Shown: positions 41,055-48,621, numbered from the stretch's first letter. The stretch: DNA of 51,138 nucleotides from Agromyces tardus (GCF_003710805.1 NZ_RHHB01000021.1:1-51138); one strand, 5' to 3'. The notes: a model not told the origin generated them from the letters alone. Translations and numbers: made by a program.

Positions 41055-42385
41055 CGGGCCGTGCCGGAGGCGGTCGTCGTCGCGGGCAGCGGCTCGGGCG
41101 CCCACTGCCGCTGCTTGGTCGCCCAGGCGATCACGATGAGCAGCACCCAGCCGCCCTCGATGAGGATCCGGCTCTCGGCGAGGCTCTGGGCGAGCAGCGA
41201 CACGAGCACGAGCAGGGGAAGCAGCGCGGCGGCCGAATAGGGGAGCGGGTCGCCCGACGCATCCATCGGCCGGTCGACGGCGAGGAACCACGAGCGCCAG
41301 AGGGCGCCGACGACCATCGCGGCGAACACGAGCACCCCGACGATGCCGAGCTGCAGCCACACGTCGAGCCACGCGTTGTGCGCCTGCAGGTAGGTGACGC
41401 CCTTGCGCACCGCGAGGTCGTCGAACGGCTCGACCCACGGCACCCAGTAGCCGACCCAGCCCCAGCCGAACCACGGGCGATGGCTCGCGAGCTCGGTCAC
41501 CGACGCCCAGATGTCGAAGCGCCCGGTGAGGTCCTCGGACTTGCCGAACAGTTGCAGCAGCTGGTTCCACCCCACGGCGACGAGCGCGACGGACGCCGCC
41601 ACGGCGCCCGCCGCGGCCCAGTACACGCCGCGGCGGCGGTCGGGTCCGACGCGGCGCGCCGACAGCGCGAACGCCAGCGCGACGGCGACGACGGCGGCGC
41701 ACAGGATGACGGTGGCCGACCGGGTGAGCGCGAGGATGCCGACGGCGACGACGATCCACGCGATGCCGCGGCCGCGGTGCATGGCGCCCGCGGCGACGAG
41801 GCAGCCGAAGACGACGACCCCGAGCAGCGCGACCATCGCGAGCAGGTTGCGGTTGCCGACGATCCCCTCGATCGGACCGCCCGAGAACAGGAGCCCGCGC
41901 GACCAGTAGAACGCGCTCGGCACGTCCTCGCCGGCCCACTCGACGAAGTTCGGCGCCACCGGCTCGTGCACGAAGAGCCCCACCCACACCTCGAACACGA
42001 GTGAGAGCGCGAGCACCCACTTGATCGCGGCCGCGAGCGCCCGCGCGAGCCGGGGCCACGGCACGCACAGCACGAGCGTCACGCCGAGCAGGGTCGAGGC
42101 GAGCGTGAGCGTCACGCCGAGCGCCGACGCGCCCGGATAGAAGGACCACGCGATCGAGAGGGCAGCGAGCGCGAGGAAGAAGATCGTGGACTTCGGCACC
42201 CGCCGCCACGCGAACGCCGGCCGCACGCGGACGAGCACCACGACGGCGCCGACGACGACCAGGAGGGCGATGACGCCCCACCCCCAGTAGCCGAGCAGGT
42301 TGCGCCAGAACTGCCCTGCGAGCACCGTGAACAGCGAGAACGTCGCGAACGCTCCGATGAGGGTGTCGCGTCGCGTTGCTGCCAT
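41051..42385 (-). CDS. O-antigen ligase/polymerase-like membrane protein (tandem paralogue)
   Basis: A 444-residue paralogue of the preceding entry, with about 11-12 helices. The large loop has RPWFGWGWVGYWVPW and later YLQAHNAWLDVWLQLG, the AHN-type His motif that is conserved in ligases. The His is in a HNAWLD context here but is replaced by SAYVDTYFQVG in the other copy, so the two may differ in activity. ATG 42385 is chosen because TAGCCT stands seven bases upstream; the open frame runs to 42508 but would cross this box and the hairpin at 42427. Confidence 0.86.
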   Translation of the reverse strand: MAATRRDTLIGAFATFSLFTVLAGQFWRNLLGYWGWGVIALLVVVGAVVVLVRVRPAFAWRRVPKSTIFFLALAALSIAWSFYPGASALGVTLTLASTLLGVTLVLCVPWPRLARALAAAIKWVLALSLVFEVWVGLFVHEPVAPNFVEWAGEDVPSAFYWSRGLLFSGGPIEGIVGNRNLLAMVALLGVVVFGCLVAAGAMHRGRGIAWIVVAVGILALTRSATVILCAAVVAVALAFALSARRVGPDRRRGVYWAAAGAVAASVALVAVGWNQLLQLFGKSEDLTGRFDIWASVTELASHRPWFGWGWVGYWVPWVEPFDDLAVRKGVTYLQAHNAWLDVWLQLGIVGVLVFAAMVVGALWRSWFLAVDRPMDASGDPLPYSAAALLPLLVLVSLLAQSLAESRILIEGGWVLLIVIAWATKQRQWAPEPLPATTTASGTAR

Positions 42386-42392
42386 GCGCACA

Positions 42393-42398
42393 AGGCTA
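42393..42398 (-). promoter_or_regulatory. -10 box for a leaderless ligase-pair transcript
   Basis: TAGCCT on the minus strand, seven bases, then ATG 42385. Confidence 0.5.
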
Positions 42399-42426
42399 TC
42401 GCGGGGCGGCGCGCCCGACATGAAGG

Positions 42427-42460
42427 ATGCCGCGGCGCTCGTAGGGGAGCGTCGCGGCAT
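42427..42460 (-). terminator. Hairpin terminator built from an inverted pair of the GGATGCCGC word
   Basis: A 14-bp stem with one mismatch (42427-42440 with 42447-42460) and a six-base loop lies 55 bases after the acyl-CoA dehydrogenase stop. Its outer arms are one GGATGCCGC (42425) and one GCGGCATCC (42454), the over-represented word described in the findings. Confidence 0.65.
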
Positions 42461-42515
42461 CCGGCTCGGGGAGGGCGGAGCGGGTGCGCCGGGCGGGGCC
42501 GGGCGCACCGCCGCT

Positions 42516-43694
42516 TCAGACGAAGGCGGCCTCGCCCGTGATGGCGCGCCCGACGATGAGGGTGTTCATCTCGCGCGTGCCCTCGTAGGAGTAGAGCGCC
42601 TCGGCATCGGCGAAGAAGCGCGCGACGTCGTAGTCGAGCACGATGCCGTTGCCGCCGACCGCTTCGCGCGCCCACGCCACGGTCTCGCGCATCCGGGCCG
42701 TCGTGTACGCCTTCGTGAGGGCCGAGTGCTCGTCGCGCTGCTCGCCGCGGTCGAGCATCTCCGAGACGCGCACGACCATGCCGAGCGACGCGGTGATGTT
42801 GCCGAGGCACTTCACGAGCAGGTCCTGGATGAGCTGGTGGGCGCCGATCGGCTTGCCGAACTGCTCGCGCCGCTTCGCGTAGGCGACGGCGGCCTCGTAG
42901 GCGCCGATCGACGTGCCGACCGCCGACCACGCCACCTCGGCGCGGGTCTGGCGCAGGACCGCCGCCGTGTCCCGGAAGGAGTTCGCGTTCTGCAGGCGCA
43001 GCGACTCCGGCACGACGACGTGCTCGAGCGTGATGTCGGCGTTCTGCACGGCGCGCAGGCTGATCTTGCGCTCGATCTTCGTGGCGGTGTAGCCCGGCGT
43101 GGAGGTCGGCACGATGAAGCCCTTGACCTGGCCGTCGGCCTCGTCCTTCGCCCAGATGATCGTGATGTCCGAGAAGGTCGCGTTGCCGATCCAGCGCTTG
43201 GCGCCGTTGAGCACCCATTCGTCGCCCTCGCGACGCGCGGTCGTGCGCAGGCCGCGCGCGCTGTCCGAGCCCGAGAGCGGCTCGGTGAGCCCGAAGGCGC
43301 CGATGACCTCGCCCGACGCGAGCCTCGGGATCCACTCCGCGCGCTGCTCCGTCGATCCGGCGATCGCGATCGACCCGGTGGCGAGCCCGTTCTGCACTCC
43401 CGCGAACGTCGCCACCGATGCGTCGACGCGCGCCAGCTCGAGCGCGACGAAGCCCCGGAACACGGCCGAGTTCTTGAAGGGCTTCGTCTCGTCCCACGCG
43501 TACGACAGCGCACCGAGCTCGGCGAGCGGCTTCACGATCTGCATGGGGAACTCGCCGCGGTCCCAGTGGTCGTTCACGATGGGCTTGACGTCGCGCTCGA
43601 GCCAGCCTCGCAGCGCGGCGAGCGCCTCCTTCTCCCGGTCGGTGAGCAGGGATTCGTACGAGAAGAAGTCGCTCGCGAGCGGCTCGAAGGTCAT
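42516..43694 (-). CDS. Acyl-CoA dehydrogenase, glutaryl-CoA dehydrogenase-like
   Basis: A 392-residue FAD enzyme of normal length. It has FGLTEPLSGSDSARGLRTTA for FAD, GAKRWIGNATFSD, YAKRREQFGKPIGAHQLIQ, and ALYSYEGTREMNTLIVGRAITG at the C-terminus. The Glu in YEGT is the catalytic base position of glutaryl-CoA and related dehydrogenases; the substrate is not certain. TTGGAG lies five bases before ATG 43694. It interrupts the surface-glycan region and is unrelated to it in function, marking the edge of the cluster. A TAGGCT box at 43725-43730 on the same strand could be its -10. Confidence 0.9.
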   Translation of the reverse strand: MTFEPLASDFFSYESLLTDREKEALAALRGWLERDVKPIVNDHWDRGEFPMQIVKPLAELGALSYAWDETKPFKNSAVFRGFVALELARVDASVATFAGVQNGLATGSIAIAGSTEQRAEWIPRLASGEVIGAFGLTEPLSGSDSARGLRTTARREGDEWVLNGAKRWIGNATFSDITIIWAKDEADGQVKGFIVPTSTPGYTATKIERKISLRAVQNADITLEHVVVPESLRLQNANSFRDTAAVLRQTRAEVAWSAVGTSIGAYEAAVAYAKRREQFGKPIGAHQLIQDLLVKCLGNITASLGMVVRVSEMLDRGEQRDEHSALTKAYTTARMRETVAWAREAVGGNGIVLDYDVARFFADAEALYSYEGTREMNTLIVGRAITGEAAFV

Positions 43695-43724
43695 GACAGC
43701 TCCAATGCGTGGTCGGATGCCGCG

Positions 43725-43730
43725 AGCCTA
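43725..43730 (-). promoter_or_regulatory. Probable -10 box of the acyl-CoA dehydrogenase gene
   Basis: TAGGCT on the minus strand gives an RNA start near 43718 and a short leader with the Shine-Dalgarno sequence in front of ATG 43694. Confidence 0.4.
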
Positions 43731-43762
43731 AGTCGGCGGCCGGGCGGCACCGCAGTCGTTGG

Positions 43763-43768
43763 TAGTTT
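43763..43768 (+). promoter_or_regulatory. Possible -10 box of manA
   Basis: TAGTTT would start RNA near 43775, about 25 nt before ATG 43800, with AAGGA in the leader. Confidence 0.35.
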
Positions 43769-43799
43769 GGTGCCAAACCCGGGAAGGAACCCCTCACCT

Positions 43800-45044
43800 A
43801 TGTTTGTCGCCATCCGCAACACCCCTCGCGACTATGCGTGGGGATCGCACACCGCGATCGCCGGATTCCTCGGTTCGGAGCCGACCGGCGGCCCGGAGGC
43901 GGAACTGTGGCTGGGGGCGCACCCCGCGTCGCCCGCGACGATCGTCGACGCGGCATCCGTCGGCCACGCCGACCTCGTCGAGTGGATCGCCGCGGATCCC
44001 GTGCGGGCGCTCGGCCCCGCGCTCGCGGCGAGGGGTGCGCGGCTTCCGTTCCTGCTCAAGGTCCTCGCCGCCGACCGGCCGCTCTCGCTGCAGGCGCACC
44101 CCACGACCGAGCAGGCGCAGGCGGGCTACGAACGCGAGGACCTCGACGGCATCGCGCTCGACGCGTACGACCGCAACTACCGCGACCGGTTCCACAAGCC
44201 CGAGCTCATCGTCGCCGTGAGCGACACGTTCGACGCGCTCTCGGGCTTCCGCCCGCTCGAGGAGGTGCGGGGCGTCCTCGAGACGCTCCGTGCCGCGGAT
44301 GCCGCGTCCGAGCGCCCGGAGCCCGCGGCCCTCGACCTGCTCGAGGCCCGCCTGTCCGGCAGCGAGCCGGTGCAGGACACGGTGGAGTGGCTGCTCCGGG
44401 ACGGGCGGGGCGGCGACACGGGGGAGGCCGCATGGGTCGTCGAGCGCGTCACGCTGCTCGCGACCTCCGACATCGCGCTGGGGTCGCCCTACGCGGAGTC
44501 GTTCGCGACCGTGACGGACCTCGCCGCCGAGTATCCCGGCGATCCCGGCATCGTCATCTCGCTGCTGCTCAACCGCGTGCGGCTCCGGCGGGGCGAGGCA
44601 CTGTACCTCGCGGCCGGCAACATCCACGCTTACCTGCGCGGGCTCGGCATGGAGCTCATGGCGTCGAGCGACAATGTGCTGCGCGGCGGGCTCACGCCCA
44701 AGCACATCGACGTGACCGAGCTCCTCGAGGTGCTCGACTTCACGCCGATCGCGCCCCCGCGGCTCGAGCCCGAGACCCCCTCGCCGGGCGTGCAGACGTT
44801 CCGGCCCGACGTGCCGGACTTCGTGCTGCACCGCGTCGAGGCGGGGGCGGATGCCGCGCACGTCGCGATCGACGGCCCCGCGATCGTGGTCGCCGAGGGC
44901 GGCGACGTGCACCTCACGGGCGCGCTCGGCGGCACCGACCTCGCGCGCGGCACCGCCGTGTACGTCACTCCCGACGAGGCCAGGCTCGCGGTGAGCGGCG
45001 CGGGCATCGCGTGGATCGCGACGACCGGACGCGCCCCTGCCTGA
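43800..45044 (+). CDS. manA: Mannose-6-phosphate isomerase, class I
   Basis: ManA interconverts fructose-6-phosphate and mannose-6-phosphate, feeding GDP-mannose for glycans. The 414-residue cupin enzyme has DYAWGSHTAIAGFLG and AELWLGAHPASPAT, then LKVLAADRPLSLQAHPT and NYRDRFHKPELIVAV with zinc ligands (His, Glu), and GNIHAYLRGLGMELMASSDNVLRGGLTPKHID (seen as GNIHAYLRG and SSDNVLRGGLTPKH). Length is typical. ATG 43800 has GGAAGGA nine bases upstream. It is divergent from the acyl-CoA dehydrogenase. Confidence 0.96.
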   Translation: MFVAIRNTPRDYAWGSHTAIAGFLGSEPTGGPEAELWLGAHPASPATIVDAASVGHADLVEWIAADPVRALGPALAARGARLPFLLKVLAADRPLSLQAHPTTEQAQAGYEREDLDGIALDAYDRNYRDRFHKPELIVAVSDTFDALSGFRPLEEVRGVLETLRAADAASERPEPAALDLLEARLSGSEPVQDTVEWLLRDGRGGDTGEAAWVVERVTLLATSDIALGSPYAESFATVTDLAAEYPGDPGIVISLLLNRVRLRRGEALYLAAGNIHAYLRGLGMELMASSDNVLRGGLTPKHIDVTELLEVLDFTPIAPPRLEPETPSPGVQTFRPDVPDFVLHRVEAGADAAHVAIDGPAIVVAEGGDVHLTGALGGTDLARGTAVYVTPDEARLAVSGAGIAWIATTGRAPA

Positions 45045-45099
45045 GCCGCACGGGGATCGGCGCGGGGTGGTCTCCAGCGATCGTCCGGCCGCGACGTGC

Positions 45100-45105
45100 G
45101 AGAAT
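45100..45105 (+). promoter_or_regulatory. Possible -10 box for a leaderless acyltransferase transcript
   Basis: GAGAAT, six bases, then GTG 45112. Five of six positions match the TAGAAT form used in front of rmlC at the same spacing. Confidence 0.35.
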
Positions 45106-45111
45106 ACCGCG

Positions 45112-46086
45112 GTGCAGCCCACCGACCTCCGTTCCCCGACCCCGACCCCGGTCGCGACGCGCTCCGCCGGAATCGACGGGCTGCGCCTCATGGGGGTCGT
45201 CGCGGTCGTGTTCGGCCATGTCTGGGCCACGGGCCTCACCCATCCGGCGCTCTTCATCTGGCATGTCCCGGTGTTCTTCGTGCTGAGCGGGTACCTGTGG
45301 CGCCCCGGGCGCTCCCTCCTCGGCGAGGTGCGCAAGCGGGCGCGCTCGCTCCTCGTGCCGTACGTGCTCTGGCTGGCGGTCGTGACGCTCGGCTGGGCGT
45401 TGTTCACCGACATCGTGGGAACGAGGCAGTGGCCGGATCCCATGAACCTGCTGCTCGGCGGCGCCCGGCTCGGCGGACAGTACGCCGCGTTCTGGTTCGT
45501 CACGGCGTTGTTCGTGGCCGCCGTCGCGATGCGCGCGTTCTCCGCACTGTGGGAATGGCTTCCGCTCGTGGTCGGCGTCGCCGTGCTCGCCCTCGCCTAC
45601 GTGCAGCCCGAGTGGGTTCGCTGGGTGCCGTGGTCGGCGGGCGTGGCGCTTGCGGCACTCGTCTTCATGGCCATCGGCGACGGCCTGCGCCGAGTGCGCG
45701 GGCAGATCTCCGCGCCCGTTCCCATCGGGCTCGCACTCGCCGGGGTCGGCCTCGCGCTCTCGATCTCCGGCGTCGTGCCGCCCGTGGACATGAAGGCGGC
45801 CGGCTTCGGAGCGCCGATCGCAACCGTGCTGGTGAGCGCCGCGATCTCGTGCGGCATGATCCTGTTCTTCGAGGGCGTCCAGCATCGCATCCCGGAACGA
45901 GCCGGTCGGATCGTGACGCTGCTCGCCGGCGTCGCGCTGCCCGTGATCCTCGGGCATGCGCTCTTCATCGCGATCGGCCGTGCGGTGGGCGCGCCGTCGA
46001 TCGCGATCTTCACGGCCGCGCTGCTGGTCCCGATGCTGGCCGGGCTGGTGCTCGCACGCTTCCGCGTCGGGCGCCTGTTCGTCTGA
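45112..46086 (+). CDS. Acyltransferase-3 family membrane protein
   Basis: A 324-residue protein with about ten membrane helices. It has GIDGLRLMGVVAVVFGHVWA, whose His after the first helix is the family catalytic residue, VPVFFVLSGYLWRPG, and RARSLLVPYVLW. Acyltransferase-3 proteins move acetyl or succinyl groups onto sugars outside the membrane (OafA-like). GTG 45112 starts after a short leaderless-type spacing; the open frame from 45067 adds 15 poor residues. With manA before it and glycan genes around, O-acetylation of a surface polymer is the likely role. Confidence 0.88.
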   Translation: MQPTDLRSPTPTPVATRSAGIDGLRLMGVVAVVFGHVWATGLTHPALFIWHVPVFFVLSGYLWRPGRSLLGEVRKRARSLLVPYVLWLAVVTLGWALFTDIVGTRQWPDPMNLLLGGARLGGQYAAFWFVTALFVAAVAMRAFSALWEWLPLVVGVAVLALAYVQPEWVRWVPWSAGVALAALVFMAIGDGLRRVRGQISAPVPIGLALAGVGLALSISGVVPPVDMKAAGFGAPIATVLVSAAISCGMILFFEGVQHRIPERAGRIVTLLAGVALPVILGHALFIAIGRAVGAPSIAIFTAALLVPMLAGLVLARFRVGRLFV

Positions 46087-46111
46087 TCGGCCTCGCGCGA
46101 CGCGTGGTCCC

Positions 46112-47068
46112 TCAGCCGGCCTGGCGGGGACCGAACACGCGGCGATACTGCGTCGGCGTGGTCTGCAGCACCTTCACGAAGTGGTGGCGCATGACGGCGG
46201 CCGCGCCGAAGCCGGTCTCACGGGCGATCTCCTCGAGCGTGAGGTCGGTCTCCTCGAGCAGCTGCTGAGCGCGCAGCAGGCGCTGGCGGTTGAGCCACGC
46301 GTTCGGGGTGGTGCCCGTCTCGGCGCGGAACTTGCGGGCGAACGTGCGCGGCGACATGAGGGCCTTGCGGGCGAGACGGTCGACCGTGAGCTCTTCGTCC
46401 AGGTGCTCGAGCATCCAGGCGGTGACCTCAGCGAAGGAGTCGCTGCGGCACTCGGCGACCGGGGTCTGGATGAACTGGGACTGCCCGCCGTCGCGCTGGG
46501 GCGGTACGACCATGCGGCGGGCGACGATATTGGCGGCGCTCGCGCCGAGCTCCGCGCGCACGATGTGGAGCGCTGCGTCGATGCCGGCGGCGGTGCCGGC
46601 GCCGGTGACGACCTTGCCGTCCTGCACGAAGAGCACGTCGGGGTCGACCTCGGTGTCGGGGAACATCTCGGCCATGCGGTCGGTGTACATCCAGTGCGTC
46701 GTCGCGCGGCGCCCCGCGAGCACCCCGGCGTGGCCGAGCGTGAATGCGCCCGAGCAGACCGAGAGCACCCATGCGCCGCGCGCGACGGCGTGGCGGATGA
46801 CCTCGAGCACGCGCTCGTCGGGCGGTGTGTCGATGAGCGATGCGGGCACCGCCACGAGGTCGGCGGTGTACGCGGCCTCGAGGCCCTCGTGCACGACCAC
46901 GTCGAACCCGAGCTTCGTGGGGATGGGGCCGGGCTCGGCGGCGACGACGTGGAAGTCGAACGTGGGGCCGCCCTGTTCGCTGCGGTCGATGCCGAAGACC
47001 TCGCAGATCACGCCGAACTCGAACGGCGCCATCTGGGGCACCGCGATGCAGGCGATGGAGTGGAGCAC
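46112..47068 (-). CDS. GlxA-family AraC-type transcriptional regulator
   Basis: A 318-residue regulator. Residues about 3-170 are a DJ-1/PfpI-like sensor domain with LSVCSGAFTLGHAGVLAGRRATTHW, in which the conserved Cys is kept, and residues about 215-315 are an AraC DNA-binding domain with two helix-turn-helix units (LARKALMSPRTFARKFRAETG seen as MSPRTFARKF, and IARETGFGAAAVMRHHF). Such proteins often sense amide or choline-type metabolites, but the ligand is unknown here. GTG 47068 has GGAGG five bases upstream. It is divergent from a 50-codon membrane-peptide gene, and four TGGCAG-like elements lie between them. Confidence 0.9.
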   Translation of the reverse strand: MLHSIACIAVPQMAPFEFGVICEVFGIDRSEQGGPTFDFHVVAAEPGPIPTKLGFDVVVHEGLEAAYTADLVAVPASLIDTPPDERVLEVIRHAVARGAWVLSVCSGAFTLGHAGVLAGRRATTHWMYTDRMAEMFPDTEVDPDVLFVQDGKVVTGAGTAAGIDAALHIVRAELGASAANIVARRMVVPPQRDGGQSQFIQTPVAECRSDSFAEVTAWMLEHLDEELTVDRLARKALMSPRTFARKFRAETGTTPNAWLNRQRLLRAQQLLEETDLTLEEIARETGFGAAAVMRHHFVKVLQTTPTQYRRVFGPRQAG

Positions 47069-47079
47069 GGGAACCTCCG

Positions 47080-47153
47080 TTGGCAGGAATGTGTCGATCC
47101 GTGACCATGCTGCCACTGTCGGCAGGATGTTGCAAGAGGGAGAATTTCTGCCA
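47080..47153. promoter_or_regulatory. Cluster of four TGGCAG-like elements in the GlxA divergent interval
   Basis: On the plus strand TGGCAG is at 47081 and CGGCAG at 47120; on the minus strand TGGCAG is at 47115-47110 and 47153-47148. The 47110-47125 pair forms CTGCC-N6-GGCAG. This is a plausible regulator-binding array for the AraC-type protein encoded beside it. Confidence 0.4.
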
Positions 47154-47305
47154 TGACCACCATCATCGTGCTCCTCGTCCTCGTGGGCCTCGCCGTCTGG
47201 GGCTCGGTCGCCACGCTCCTCCGGCTCGACGACGACGGCTACGGTCGTCCCGAGATCCGCGACCGCGTGCGCCACGCCGAGAACCTCCCCGCACGGCACG
47301 CCTGA
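47153..47305 (+). CDS. 50-residue single-helix membrane peptide
   Basis: The frame begins ATG 47153, encodes a hydrophobic stretch TIIVLLVLVGLAVWGSVATLL (seen as IIVLLVLVGLAVWGSVATL) and ends with the charged tail LRLDDDGYGRPEIRDRVRHAENLPARHA in two parts (LRLDDDGYGRPE and IRDRVRHAENLP). One membrane helix with the N-terminus probably outside and a mixed-charge cytoplasmic tail is expected. AGAGGGAG lies about ten bases before the start. Its codon use is as GC-biased as its neighbours. I do not recognise a family. It is divergent from the GlxA-type regulator and is followed by a hairpin, so it is a self-contained unit. Confidence 0.6.
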   Translation: MTTIIVLLVLVGLAVWGSVATLLRLDDDGYGRPEIRDRVRHAENLPARHA

Positions 47306-47318
47306 GCGCCGCGGCCCG

Positions 47319-47342
47319 CCGGCGGCCGGGGGTCGCCGCCGG
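47319..47342 (+). terminator. Hairpin after the 50-residue membrane-peptide gene
   Basis: A perfect 8-bp GC stem (47319-47326 with 47335-47342) and eight-base loop, 13 bases after the stop. Confidence 0.45.
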
Positions 47343-47423
47343 TTGCCGGGTGCCGGGTCCCGCTTGCGCGGCGGCCCGCCCCGCGGCATCCGTCACGCAC
47401 CTCGCCGCCCCGGCGCCGCCCGC

Positions 47424-47429
47424 TAGCAT
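47424..47429 (+). promoter_or_regulatory. Possible -10 box of the second galE
   Basis: TAGCAT would start RNA near 47436, about 32 nt before ATG 47468, with GGAAGG in the leader. Confidence 0.35.
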
Positions 47430-47467
47430 CGTCACGACGCCGGAAGCACCGGCGACGGAAGGCGGAC

Positions 47468-48433
47468 ATGAGCTGGCTGGTCACCGGAGGCGCGGGGTAC
47501 ATCGGCTCGCACGTCGTGCGGGCGTTCCGCGCGCAGGGCATCGACACCGTCGTCGTCGACGACCTCTCCTCGGGGCGGCGCGAGTTCGTGCCCGAGGGCG
47601 TGGAGTTCGTCGAGGGGACCATCCTCGACGGCGGGCTGCTCGAATCGGCCATGCAGCGGCACGGCGTGCAGGGCGTCGTGCACCTCGCGGGCTTCAAGTA
47701 CGCCGGCGTCTCGGTGCAGCGCCCGCTGCACACCTACCAGCAGAACGTGACCGGCACGGCGACGCTCCTCGCCGCGATGGAGGCGCGGGGCGTCGATCGC
47801 GTCGTCTTCTCCTCGAGCGCGGCGGTCTACGGAACGCCCGACACCGACCTCGTGACGGAGTCGACGCCGAAGCATCCCGAATCGCCGTACGGCGAGTCGA
47901 AGCTCATCGGCGAGTGGCTGCTCGCCGACCAGGCCGTCGCGACGGGCCTGCGCCACACCTCGCTGCGCTACTTCAACGTCGTGGGCTCCGGAACCGACGA
48001 GGTCTACGACCCGAGCCCGCACAACCTCTTCCCGCTCGTCTTCGACGCGCTGCTCGAGGGCCGCACGCCGCGCATCAACGGCGGCGACTATCCGACCCCC
48101 GACGGCACCTGCGTGCGCGACTACATCCACGTGGCCGACCTCGCCGACGCCCACGTGGCGGCCGCGCGACGGCTCGATGCCGGGGAGCCGATCGAGGCCG
48201 TCTACAACCTCGGCTCCGGCGACGGCGTCTCGGTGGGGGAGATCATGCGCGCGGTCGCCCAGGTCACGGGCATCGCGTTCGATCCCGAGGTGGGGCCGCG
48301 TCGACCGGGCGACCCGGCACGCATCGTCGCGTCGGGCGAGCTCGCCGCCCGTGACCTCGACTGGCGCATGCGGCACACGCTCGCCGAGATGGTCGCGAGC
48401 GCCTGGTCGGCGCGTCGGGCCGCCGCCGAGTGA
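47468..48433 (+). CDS. galE: UDP-glucose 4-epimerase (second copy)
   Basis: A 321-residue GalE paralogue with VTGGAGYIGSHVVRAF, VHLAGFKYAGVSVQRPLHT, SSSAAVYGTPD, the catalytic SPYGESK, LRYFNVVGSGTDEVYD and DGTCVRDYIHVADLADAH. It is the same length as the copy at 30593. Here it sits alone between a regulator and whiB, outside the glycan cluster, and is more likely the general Leloir or housekeeping enzyme. ATG 47468 has GGAAGG five bases upstream, and its stop is inside a strong hairpin. Confidence 0.94.
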   Translation: MSWLVTGGAGYIGSHVVRAFRAQGIDTVVVDDLSSGRREFVPEGVEFVEGTILDGGLLESAMQRHGVQGVVHLAGFKYAGVSVQRPLHTYQQNVTGTATLLAAMEARGVDRVVFSSSAAVYGTPDTDLVTESTPKHPESPYGESKLIGEWLLADQAVATGLRHTSLRYFNVVGSGTDEVYDPSPHNLFPLVFDALLEGRTPRINGGDYPTPDGTCVRDYIHVADLADAHVAAARRLDAGEPIEAVYNLGSGDGVSVGEIMRAVAQVTGIAFDPEVGPRRPGDPARIVASGELAARDLDWRMRHTLAEMVASAWSARRAAAE

Positions 48434-48467
48434 CGTCGCGCACGGCATCCGCCGGGCGCGACGTCAC
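48430..48467 (+). terminator. Hairpin terminator overlapping the galE stop
   Basis: A perfect 12-bp stem (48430-48441 with 48456-48467) encloses a 14-base loop that contains CGGCATCCG. The stop TGA is inside the first arm. Confidence 0.65.
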
Positions 48468-48472
48468 AACTC

Positions 48473-48493
48473 CGACACGCCAGCGGCGTGTCG
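48473..48493. repeat. Perfect inverted repeat upstream of whiB
   Basis: CGACACGCC and GGCGTGTCG flank a three-base centre. As RNA it is a second hairpin after galE; as DNA it could be an operator for whiB, 50 bases upstream of its -35 box. The two readings cannot be separated by sequence. Confidence 0.5.
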
Positions 48494-48542
48494 TGGACGG
48501 GGTGAAGCCTCCATGCACGATCGAGGGTTTACGATTCCCGAC

Positions 48543-48572
48543 TTGACTCCTGCGAATTACACCGGTGTAATT
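48543..48572 (+). promoter_or_regulatory. whiB promoter with an overlapping 18-bp perfect palindrome
   Basis: TTGACT (48543-48548), 17 bases, TGTAAT (48566-48571): each hexamer is one base from consensus, the best promoter match in the window. The 18-base perfect palindrome AATTACACCGGTGTAATT (48555-48572) covers most of the spacer and the whole -10 box, so a bound protein would block RNA polymerase. RNA would start near 48578. Confidence 0.7.
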
Positions 48573-48621
48573 GGTCGTGACACGCCCCTCGGGCTGTCGG
48601 TACAACTGGGTGGGAGACGAT

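Noticed and set aside
39510..41240. A 576-residue plus-strand frame opposite the ligase-like genes
   Set aside because: The product is rich in Asp, Glu, Arg and His with no hydrophobic core. The minus-strand reading gives two clear polytopic proteins.
42300..43799. A long plus-strand frame reading into manA
   Set aside because: It passes antisense through the acyl-CoA dehydrogenase. manA has its own start with AAGGA at 43800, and the upstream part has no motif.
48571..48621. Longer N-terminus for WhiB from GTG 48571
   Set aside because: That GTG overlaps the -10 box and palindrome, upstream of the expected RNA start. ATG 48622 has a good Shine-Dalgarno sequence.
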